Shown one piece after another: positions 1 to 5,377 of a stretch of DNA of 7,768 nucleotides. Position numbers and translations under genes: made by a program. Below the pieces are notes generated by a model. It saw only the letters and a list, made by a program, of their open reading frames with translations. It did no database searches and was not told the DNA's origin. This stretch comes from JAWXCH01 sp034440595 (lineage in GTDB: Bacteria > Planctomycetota > Planctomycetia > Pirellulales > JALHPA01): the NCBI GenBank assembly GCA_034440595.1, contig JAWXCH010000181.1:1-7768 (forward strand), given 5' to 3'. Position 1 is the stretch's first letter, and the number at the start of each line of letters is the position of its first letter.

Positions 1-302
1 AACAACTCTCGCGTGGGATCTGTTGGCTGTCCGGCCTGCGTCATGATGTTCAAAGCAACCGCCTCAAGCTGGATGCGTGCCGCTCCAGGGGACTGGCCAA
101 GATGAATCACATAGTCGTAATTTGCCTGCAGGTCGGCGTGCAGCCGCTGCGGCAGTTCGGCGAAATCGACCGGATACCGTCGCGTGGTCAAAAAACCGTT
201 GTTCGGAAGCTGACGTGTGACCTCGACCAGTGCCAGCCAACTTGCATTTGAACTCCACGGGCCATACGGCTCAAACGCGGTTAGCAGGACTTTAGGCAGC
301 AT
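1..302 (-). CDS. pcp: Pyroglutamyl-peptidase I (peptidase C15), N-terminal half, cut by window edge
   Basis: This cytoplasmic cysteine peptidase family removes N-terminal pyroglutamate from peptides. The 100 visible codons start at ATG 302 with an N-terminal beta strand followed by FEPYG (residues 10-14), which matches the family's FEPFG start. The active-site region GQSPGAARIQLEAVALN lies at residues 69-85, and Glu80 is the expected catalytic glutamate. The usual GGR and ERVA arginines are alanines here (GAAR, EAVA), so this is a divergent member. The catalytic Cys and His lie in the missing C-terminal half, since family members are about 200-215 residues long. No Shine-Dalgarno sequence is visible before ATG 302, but the alignment of the protein start supports this codon. 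The gene diverges from the propeller gene across a repeat-containing spacer. I am confident of the family; activity cannot be judged from half a gene. Confidence 0.85.
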   Translation of the reverse strand, partial: MLPKVLLTAFEPYGPWSSNASWLALVEVTRQLPNNGFLTTRRYPVDFAELPQRLHADLQANYDYVIHLGQSPGAARIQLEAVALNIMTQAGQPTDPTREL

Positions 303-360
303 AGATTAAGTCGCAAGATTTCAAAAAAGCGAAGCCAATTCACGGAACCGCCCCTTATAC

Positions 361-422
361 TAACCCGCAGAGTCAGCGAGGAAAACCGCCAAAAGGTGCC
401 GCGCGTCGTAGGCATCGGGTTA
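361..422. repeat. 62-bp inverted-end repeat, copy 1
   Basis: The element begins taacccg and ends cgggtta, so its ends are complementary and it can fold into an imperfect hairpin. It aligns without gaps to copy 2 at 51 of 62 positions by hand count. The interior shares the block cagcgaggaaaac with one change. The short palindromic form suggests a REP- or MITE-like dispersed element. I recall similar TAACCCGA...TCGGGTTA units from planctomycete genomes, but that is memory and was not searched. Confidence 0.75.
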
Positions 423-452
423 CACTCTGTTGCCTGTCACTCCGTGAAAGTG

Positions 453-465
453 TACCTGCCAGGTA
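453..465. repeat. Small hairpin TACCT-GCC-AGGTA inside the repeat cluster
   Basis: A perfect 5-bp stem with a 3-nt loop lies in the spacer between the two 62-bp copies. It has no T tract, so a terminator role is not supported. It may be an internal part of a composite repeat. Confidence 0.35.
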
Positions 466-502
466 GGAGGTTGCCTTAAGTCGAATGTCCCAGTTGAGCA
501 CT

Positions 503-519
503 CTTTCGCGGAGCGAAAG
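503..519. repeat. Hairpin CTTTCGC-GGA-GCGAAAG inside the repeat cluster
   Basis: A perfect 7-bp stem with a 3-nt loop sits 7 nt before copy 2 of the 62-bp repeat. Sequences of this kind (ctttcgcggagcgaaag) are, from memory, frequent between planctomycete genes. There is no downstream T run on either strand, so I read it as a dispersed repeat unit and not as a terminator. Confidence 0.55.
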
Positions 520-526
520 GCGACTG

Positions 527-588
527 TAACCCGACGCGCCAGCGAGGAAAACAGCCAAACGGCACTGCGCCTCGCAGGCATCGGGTTA
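527..588. repeat. 62-bp inverted-end repeat, copy 2
   Basis: The ends taacccga and tcgggtta are perfect 8-bp inverted repeats. Inside them cagcgagg and cctcgcag extend the pairing imperfectly, giving a long bulged stem. It lies in the same orientation as copy 1, 104 nt downstream, and is the better preserved of the two at its ends. Confidence 0.78.
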
Positions 589-789
589 AAATAGAAAAGC
601 CGCCGCGGCCGAAAACCGGCTAATTCTTGCCGTCAGGGTGCCAGACCGATAGACTTGGTGCTGTGGATCCAATCGGCCTTGGCAGGGTCCGAACCGCTGG
701 CCGCCGAAACGTGATCCCCTGACCTGCATCCCACCATTTATATTCCACCGCCGGAAGCTCTCCCTCCGAATTCCCTCCTGAGGTCTATA

Positions 790-2145
790 ATGCTGCGAAC
801 GAAATTGTCTCACCGGTCCATTGCTCGCATTCTGCTGGCGGCGGCGCTGGCCGTTGCGATCTACATGTTGCTCCCTACCTGGCAATCGGCCGGAGCCAAG
901 GACTCCTCACCAACCCGTGCAAAAGCAACCAAACCGGGCGATTGGCCCGAATGGCGTGGGCCAATGCGCGATGGTAAGTCTATCGAAACTGGCTTGCTGA
1001 CCGAGTGGCCAGCCGATGGGCCAGAGCTGATCTGGAAAGCTGACGGTATCGGCGAAGGTTTTTCCAGCGTCTCGCTGCAAAACGGCAAGATCTACACTGT
1101 CGGCAATACCGACGACAAAACGATGTCGGTTACCGCCCTTCGCGCTGCCGATGGCGAAAAAATCTGGACCGCACCGGTTGCCGAAGCCTACTTTCATGGC
1201 AATGGCGATGGCCCTCGCAGCACGCCGACTTTGGATGGCAACCTGCTCTATCTGATCACGCCGCAAGGGGACGTGGTCTGCTTGAAAACGTCCGACGGCA
1301 AAGAAGTCTGGCGGCGCAGTTTGATCAAGGACTTTGGCGGGCAGATGATGTCTAAATGGGGATACAGCGAGTCCCCTCTCGTCGATGGTGAAAGGCTGCT
1401 TTGCACTCCTGGCGGTCGCGACGCCACCATCGTCGCTTTGAGCAAACGAAACGGCAAGGAAATCTGGCGCAGTGCCGTTCCCGATATCGGCAGTGCCGGC
1501 AAGGATGGTGCCGCCTACTCTTCCATCGTGCAAAGCAACGCCTGCGGGGTGCCTCAGTACGTGCAGCTCCTTGGCCGCGGGGTCGTCGGGGTCGATGCCA
1601 AAACCGGAAAATTCCTGTGGGGTTACAACCGCATCGCCGGCGGCGTGGCCAATGTCCCTGACCCCGTTGTCGATGGGGACCATGTATTTGCCACGACCGG
1701 GTACAACGACGGCGGCTGTGCCACTATCAAACTGGTCAAGGATGGCAAAGAGATCAAGGTCGAGGAGCTGAAGTACCGCCCGGCGAATGAATTTCGCAAT
1801 CACCACGGCGGCGTCGTGCTAGTCGACGGGCACCTCTATTTTGGCAACGGCCAGAACCAAGGCTTTCCCACCTGCCTGGAGTTTCTGACTTTGGAACCAA
1901 CCTGGGGAAAAGAACGGGGTGCCGGTTCCGGTTCTGCCGCAGTTGCCTACGCCGATGGCCAGCTTTATTTCCGTTACCAGAACGGGGTCATGGCCCTGAT
2001 TCCAGCGGACCCCAAGGAGTACAAGCTGACCAGCAGCTTCAAGATCCCCGATTCGAGTAAGCCGAGCTGGCCACACCCGGTGATTGTCGGCGGTCGGCTT
2101 TATATCCGCGAACAGGACCAACTCCTGGTCTACCGCATCAAATAG
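790..2145 (+). CDS. Exported PQQ-like beta-propeller repeat protein
   Basis: The 451-residue product starts with a signal peptide: a basic n-region (KLSHRSIAR), a hydrophobic core at about 14-28 and a probable cut after AGA at 34-36. The mature protein opens with DWPEWRGP (51-58), a hallmark of planctomycete PQQ-like proteins. Propeller blades carry repeated [DNT]GK/E-xxW turns at 121-126 (DGEKIW), 169-174 (DGKEVW), 221-226 (NGKEIW) and 272-277 (TGKFLW). The C-terminal strand pair around SWPHPVIVGGRLYIREQDQL (426-445) closes the fold. Such proteins are often labelled BamB-like or dehydrogenase-like, but no catalytic residues are recognisable and real PQQ binding is doubtful; a periplasmic binding or scaffold role is more likely. 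GAGG at 780-783, six bases before ATG, fixes the start. The length is normal for the family. Arginine codons are mostly CGC (13 of 23), with a single AGG. Confidence 0.9.
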   Translation: MLRTKLSHRSIARILLAAALAVAIYMLLPTWQSAGAKDSSPTRAKATKPGDWPEWRGPMRDGKSIETGLLTEWPADGPELIWKADGIGEGFSSVSLQNGKIYTVGNTDDKTMSVTALRAADGEKIWTAPVAEAYFHGNGDGPRSTPTLDGNLLYLITPQGDVVCLKTSDGKEVWRRSLIKDFGGQMMSKWGYSESPLVDGERLLCTPGGRDATIVALSKRNGKEIWRSAVPDIGSAGKDGAAYSSIVQSNACGVPQYVQLLGRGVVGVDAKTGKFLWGYNRIAGGVANVPDPVVDGDHVFATTGYNDGGCATIKLVKDGKEIKVEELKYRPANEFRNHHGGVVLVDGHLYFGNGQNQGFPTCLEFLTLEPTWGKERGAGSGSAAVAYADGQLYFRYQNGVMALIPADPKEYKLTSSFKIPDSSKPSWPHPVIVGGRLYIREQDQLLVYRIK

Positions 2146-2446
2146 CGGGAATTTGCTCGAACTAACCAGGGCAAGACGCACCGCCGGTTCCGGCCAGGTG
2201 GCGATGCTTTTTGCCTCCAAAAATTAGTGCAACCGTCCATCGGCTACGTTACACTGAATACCTGTCTGCATCTCCCACCGCAAGGGATCCTTGAGGCGAG
2301 GGAACCAAGCATGCACGTGGTTCGTCGAACTATTCTATTCAGACTTGATCCAGTTGAGACTTTCGGAGCCTGGTGGCAGGGTAACTGCAATGACAAACGG
2401 TAAGTCGACAACAACATTCCAATCACAACAACACATCGGGGTATTC
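2146..2446. other. Intergenic region between the propeller and lectin-like genes
   Basis: This 301-nt gap contains a possible weak terminator near its left end (separate entry). The reading frame of the next gene is open back to 2291, but codons before 2447 encode nothing that looks like a protein start domain. A 30-codon frame at 2311-2403 is not supported. I see no strong promoter; tacact at about 2251-2256 could serve as a -10 box but lacks a good -35. Confidence 0.5.
2179..2212 (+). terminator. Possible weak terminator after the propeller gene
   Basis: An interrupted stem, CACC-GCCG closing a GTTC loop with CGGC-(CA)-GGTG, spans 2179-2200. It is followed seven bases later by five T residues (2208-2212). 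It lies 34 nt after the stop codon. The bulge and the spacing before the T run make it non-standard. Confidence 0.3.
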
Positions 2447-3517
2447 ATGTTCACTCAATCGACATCCTCAACATCGCTCTCGATTTCAACTCAGTCCTCC
2501 TCTCGCAAGTGCCGCAGCGCGTGGTCGATCCTGCTCGCACTACCGCTAGCATTTCTCAGCAGCAACGCTATCGCCGCAGACAAGCCGGACCCGGAAACGA
2601 TCCGCATCCACCTGATGGACGGCTCAGTGATCTCTGGCAAGCTTTCGATGAAGGAACTGGCGATCGAGACGGAGTTTGGAAATCTGAAAGTTCCGGTCGA
2701 AAAAATCAAAAGCCTGACACCAGGACTGACCAGTCGTCCCACACTGGCCAAAGAAGTTACCAAGTTGATTGATGACTTAGGCTCGACCATCTTCAGCGAT
2801 CGCGAAAAAGCCCAGGCTGCACTAAGCAAACTGGGGCTGCCGATTCGTGCCGAACTGGAGCGATTCAAGGACGACGAAGACATCGAGCGCCGCAATCGCG
2901 TGCAAACAATTCTGACCGAGTTTGACCAACTGGCCGAAGAACAGGAACGCGGGGACGCGCGACCGGAGCTAGGCCCATCCATGCAACAGCGCGACGTGAT
3001 TGAAACGACCGAATTCACGATCGTCGGCAAGATCGTTCCGCAGACGTTTGGCATCAGCAGTCTGTATGGTGACCTGAACGTCAAGCTGGCCGATATCCGT
3101 CGTGGCCAGCGTGATGTCGGCGGTCGCGAGCCGCAAACCGAAAAGATCGACGTCGCTGGAACGCATATGATCCCGCAAAGTTCAGTCCACACCAAGGTCC
3201 GCGTCGAACGTGGCGACGTGGTGACCGTGACCGCCGAAGGGATTATCACTATGTCCCCCTGGGGATCGCGTGCCAGCAGCACCCCGGACGGCAATCAGCA
3301 GTACGGGTGGTACATCCCTGAGCAGATTGCGATCGGCACGCTGATCGGCAAAGTCAACGGCGCGGACAAGTTTGAGAAATTTGGCTCAAAAAAGACCTTC
3401 ACCGCCGACCGAGCCGGCACACTGGAACTGGGAGTCGCTATGCAGCCCGGCCAGTTGGGTAACAACTTCCCTGGGAAGTACAGCGTGAAGATCCGGGTTC
3501 AGCCAAAGCAGCCGTAG
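2447..3517 (+). CDS. Exported protein with two small beta modules, a helical segment and a C-terminal LecA-like domain
   Basis: The frame is open from 2291, but ATG 2447 is preferred. It has GGGG at 2438-2441 five bases upstream and gives a 356-residue protein with a usable signal peptide: hydrophobic core about 26-38 and a probable cut near AIA at 41-43. Residues 51-94 form a small beta module (HLMDGSVISGKL...ETEFGNLKVPVEKIKSL). Residues 99-163 are charged helices resembling the HEAT-like segment seen in planctomycete secreted proteins. Residues 184-219 repeat the beta module (FTIVGKIV...SSLYGDLNVKLADIR). Residues 248-352 resemble the PA-IL/LecA lectin fold: GDVVTVTAEG, PDG, GTLIGKVNG and PGQLGNNFPGKYSVKI all have LecA counterparts. 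In LecA the last segment binds calcium and galactose. Here the paired Asn (339-340) is kept, but the Asp and Thr ligands appear lost, so sugar binding is uncertain. The protein is probably periplasmic or outer-surface. No enzyme motif is visible. Confidence 0.75.
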   Translation: MFTQSTSSTSLSISTQSSSRKCRSAWSILLALPLAFLSSNAIAADKPDPETIRIHLMDGSVISGKLSMKELAIETEFGNLKVPVEKIKSLTPGLTSRPTLAKEVTKLIDDLGSTIFSDREKAQAALSKLGLPIRAELERFKDDEDIERRNRVQTILTEFDQLAEEQERGDARPELGPSMQQRDVIETTEFTIVGKIVPQTFGISSLYGDLNVKLADIRRGQRDVGGREPQTEKIDVAGTHMIPQSSVHTKVRVERGDVVTVTAEGIITMSPWGSRASSTPDGNQQYGWYIPEQIAIGTLIGKVNGADKFEKFGSKKTFTADRAGTLELGVAMQPGQLGNNFPGKYSVKIRVQPKQP

Positions 3518-3583
3518 GGGTGAAACCTTCTAAACAGGTTATCTCACTGTTTCGTCGCCGGTTCGGCAATAAATAACCCTTGC

Positions 3584-3597
3584 TTGACAATTGTCAA
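3584..3597. promoter_or_regulatory. Perfect 14-bp palindrome TTGACAATTGTCAA, likely operator
   Basis: The sequence reads the same on both strands over all 14 bases and contains a full consensus -35 hexamer. A dimeric repressor bound here would block RNA polymerase. The helix-turn-helix protein encoded by the second gene of the cassette is the natural candidate, as in many self-regulated two-gene modules. That partner is inferred. Confidence 0.55.
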
Positions 3598-3611
3598 CAG
3601 CGGAATAAGAT
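3584..3611 (+). promoter_or_regulatory. Sigma-70-type promoter of the two-gene cassette
   Basis: TTGACA at 3584-3589 matches the -35 consensus at six of six positions. After a 16-nt spacer, TAAGAT at 3606-3611 matches the -10 consensus at four of six. Transcription would start about seven bases later, at 3618-3619, which is the A of the chosen ATG. The transcript would therefore be leaderless, in agreement with the absence of a Shine-Dalgarno sequence. Confidence 0.55.
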
Positions 3612-3618
3612 TGATTGG

Positions 3619-3894
3619 ATGAGCCGCCCGAGGCATCCCGATAAGCACATTGAGAGTGCGATCAAATACGCGGAAAACGTCGGCTGGAGGGCAGAACTGT
3701 CCAACGGCCATGCGTGGGGACATCTCTATTGTCCCGAACAGAGTCGACAGGGCTGCAAAATATCGGTGTGGTCCACTCCGCGCAATGCTGAAAATCACGC
3801 GCGGCACATTACAAGAGAAGTTGATCGGTGCCCGCATTGTGAAGAGGATAAAGAATTGGGGCAACTGGAGAATGGTGATGACGATGAAACCTGA
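3619..3894 (+). CDS. Small HicA-like protein, first gene of a two-gene cassette
   Basis: The 91-residue product begins MSRPRHPDK, which I recall as the conserved N-terminus of a widespread small family without a known function. The layout is helix (10-21), GW (22-23), strand, NGHAWG (29-34), strand, CKISVWSTP (46-54), helix (56-70). This parallels HicA mRNA interferases (helix, GW/GF, GSH, two strands, helix), with His31 at the place of the HicA catalytic His; that equivalence is inferred. Cys38, Cys46, Cys71 and Cys74 (the last two as CPHC) could bind a metal. The tail after 76 is acidic and probably disordered. A TTG start at 3580 is possible in frame, but it would place the promoter inside the gene, and ATG 3619 fits the family start. 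Three of eight arginines use AGG/AGA, unlike the propeller gene. It overlaps the next gene by 17 nt. Confidence 0.8.
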   Translation: MSRPRHPDKHIESAIKYAENVGWRAELSNGHAWGHLYCPEQSRQGCKISVWSTPRNAENHARHITREVDRCPHCEEDKELGQLENGDDDET

Positions 3895-4444
3895 AGCATG
3901 TGAATCTGAATACGATTTTGTGCTGGTTCTCAGGGGAATCTCAGAAGCGACCGAAGAGGTCGAGTCCGCACTATTTGAAGTTGGCTGTGACGATGCGACT
4001 ATCAGTGTGCGATCTGGTTGCGTTTATCTGACTTTCTCCAGATCAGCGCCGTCCTACAAGGACGCAGTGTTGAGTGCCGTTCGAGATGTACGCAAAGCGG
4101 GGCACGGCATCGAAGTGCTACGCGTCGACGATTGCAATCTCGTTACTCAAGCCGACATAGCAAGACGAATCGGCCGAACGCGACAATTGGTTCAGCAGTA
4201 CATCAACGGCACACGAGGCCCAGGTGGATTTCCGCCCCCCGCGTGCCATATCGCCGAACGAGCGCCACTTTGGTATTGGTGCGAAGTTTCGTACTGGATG
4301 TCACAGAATGGAATTGTGAAGGAACAGGTAGCCCGCGAAGCCACCGAAGTCGCAATTATCAATTGCCTGCTCGATATGTCGTATCAACAGGATATCTATC
4401 CCGAACTCGCGCAAGAACTTTTTCACGAGTTGCTGGAAGATTAG
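3878..4444 (+). CDS. Helix-turn-helix protein with an alpha/beta N-terminal domain, partner of the HicA-like gene
   Basis: The product has 188 residues. Residues 13-83 alternate strands and helices (YDFVLVLRG, EEVESALFEVGCDDA, CVYLTFSR, YKDAVLSAVRDVRKAG, IEVLRV), suggesting a ferredoxin-like or HicB-like fold. Residues 88-110 form a helix-turn-helix (LVTQADIARRIGRTRQLVQQ). They are followed by GTRGPGGFPPP (111-121) and PLWYWCEVSYW (130-140), a layout seen in MerR/AlpA-type DNA binders. The C-terminus (155-188) is helical. ATG codons occur at 3872, 3878 and 3884; GGAG at 3867-3870 has the ideal seven-base spacing only to 3878. The gene overlaps its upstream neighbour by 17 nt, so translation is probably coupled. 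A likely role is repressor and neutraliser of the upstream protein (inference). Ten of 13 arginine codons are CGA, AGA or AGG, which suggests foreign origin. Confidence 0.82.
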   Translation: MTMKPEACESEYDFVLVLRGISEATEEVESALFEVGCDDATISVRSGCVYLTFSRSAPSYKDAVLSAVRDVRKAGHGIEVLRVDDCNLVTQADIARRIGRTRQLVQQYINGTRGPGGFPPPACHIAERAPLWYWCEVSYWMSQNGIVKEQVAREATEVAIINCLLDMSYQQDIYPELAQELFHELLED

Positions 4445-4542
4445 GCGGCGTTGCGCAAAGTGTAGCCGAACGTAGCAACGATCCGTGGTTCCGCTCATTT
4501 CTATATAAGCCTACTGGGTACCGCGCCAGGCGTAAACAGTAG

Positions 4543-5175
4543 CTACTTCACCTGATCGCTCAAGAATTCCCGTTCAGACTCGGTCAATGGTTGTTTCCAT
4601 TTTTTGGACGCCAGTAGCGTCTGCAAAGCTCGCCCGACCCGCGCTTCACTAACTTCACCAATCGGCACCGTGGACCAATCGCAGTTCTCCAGGCAATATT
4701 CCAAGTACTTGATCGAAGTTTCTGCCTCGCCACCAATGTTGTAACCGCCGACGACATAGAACGGGATGTTGTCGACCAGCTCGATCGGGCACAACGGCCA
4801 GTCAGTTCCCGTCGTATCGCCAAAAAACAATGGCGCACCAAGCCATGGAACACGAAATTCCTTTCCTGGTTTCGCCACGAATAGCATCCGGCACAGCAAT
4901 GTAACGCGATCATCGTCATGCGTCTGAGCAAATTTGGTCATTTGTTCAACGGCTTTTGCTTTTCCGATTTTCTGCAAGTGTTTCGCCACGCGTGCATAGG
5001 GAATGACCTTGAACGGTTTATTGGGGCCTGGCAGATCGCCGATATCAATCGCATTCTTGGCAGTGCCGCCGTCTGCCTTTTCGCTCAGCCCAGCAGGTGA
5101 CGTTGGATCGGCACCTCCGCAAATGGACATGCCACAGAGCAAGAGAACGACCGCTAGAAATGGCGTTGAAGACAT
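4543..5175 (-). CDS. Small secreted protein of unknown function
   Basis: I do not recognise a named family. The 210-residue product has a signal peptide with hydrophobic core about 6-18 and a probable cut after GGA at 20-22. The cysteines at 14 and 19 do not sit in a convincing lipobox. After a low-complexity stretch (23-45) a compact domain follows. It is helical at about 58-87 (YARVAKHLQKIGKAKAVEQM) and then contains PWLGAPLFFG, TDWPLCPIELVDNIPFYVV and GYNIGG (to about 148). A Cys pair follows in YLEYCLENCDW (157-167). I have an impression of similar hypothetical proteins in planctomycetes. Start ATG 5175 has GGGG at 5183-5186, seven bases upstream. The gene faces the helix-turn-helix gene, with 98 nt between the stop codons. 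It lies downstream of the DUF1553 gene on the same strand, but the gap of about 200 nt with repeats argues against tight co-transcription. Confidence 0.75.
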   Translation of the reverse strand: MSSTPFLAVVLLLCGMSICGGADPTSPAGLSEKADGGTAKNAIDIGDLPGPNKPFKVIPYARVAKHLQKIGKAKAVEQMTKFAQTHDDDRVTLLCRMLFVAKPGKEFRVPWLGAPLFFGDTTGTDWPLCPIELVDNIPFYVVGGYNIGGEAETSIKYLEYCLENCDWSTVPIGEVSEARVGRALQTLLASKKWKQPLTESEREFLSDQVK

Positions 5176-5310
5176 TGTTCTACCCCTTTGTTCTAGATTG
5201 AGCGGAAATTAAAAACGCAACAGGAACGACTCCCTCAGGATACGAGACGATAACCCACCGTGTCAAATATTCAACGATTGAATGTACATGGCTGATCGGT
5301 ACGGGCGACG

Positions 5311-5345
5311 ATTTATTATTTGTTATCAATCATTTGTCATTTGTT
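5311..5345. repeat. AT-rich heptanucleotide tandem repeat (ATTTRTY x5)
   Basis: Five consecutive 7-nt units read ATTTATT, ATTTGTT, ATCAATC, ATTTGTC and ATTTGTT. Four fit ATTTRTY, and the middle unit is degenerate. The tract lies 33 nt after the stop of the DUF1553 gene and 136 nt before the start of the small secreted-protein gene. Similar ATTTGTC runs are, from memory, common between planctomycete genes. Confidence 0.6.
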
Positions 5346-5377
5346 ATTGAAGAGAAGCAAGCACTAACGGTACACCC

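Larger units (their letters stand above)
303..789. other. Divergent intergenic region with a repeat cluster
   Basis: This 487-nt gap must hold the promoters of the two divergent genes, but I see no convincing -35/-10 pair for either. The left part (361-588) is a repeat cluster described in separate entries. The stretch 589-779 shows no open frame with a believable start and no RNA gene that I recognise. A GAGG at 780-783 is the ribosome binding site of the propeller gene. Confidence 0.6.

Noticed and set aside
786..791. TATAAT at the start codon of the propeller gene
   Set aside because: It overlaps the ATG itself and sits just after a good ribosome binding site, so it is most likely chance.
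907..1806. Long open frame of 299 codons on the minus strand
   Set aside because: It lies wholly opposite the propeller gene, and its translation has no recognisable domain or signal. It is a mirror of a GC-rich coding strand.
2311..2403. Possible 30-residue peptide beginning MHVVRRTILF, preceded by gaggg
   Set aside because: The Shine-Dalgarno-like gaggg is plausible, but the peptide resembles nothing known and there is no attenuator structure after it. A leader peptide cannot be excluded.
2491..3294. Open frame of 267 codons on the minus strand
   Set aside because: It is antisense to the lectin-like gene, rich in Ser/Arg with no domain, while the plus strand carries clear motifs.
3524..3540. 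AACCT-7nt-AGGTT hairpin after the lectin-like gene
   Set aside because: A five-pair AT-containing stem without a T tract is too weak to call a terminator.
3650..3871. In-frame extension of the helix-turn-helix gene back to ATG 3650
   Set aside because: This segment is the HicA-like gene read in another frame. The GGAG at 3867-3870 and the start of the alpha/beta domain place the start at 3878.
4449..4480. CGTTGC...GCAACG inverted repeat after the helix-turn-helix gene
   Set aside because: The stem is only 6 bp, the loop is 20 nt and there is no T run, so a terminator is not supported.
4018..4542. Open frame of 174 codons on the plus strand
   Set aside because: It is mostly a frame shadow of the helix-turn-helix gene, with an Arg/Ser-rich translation and no domain.
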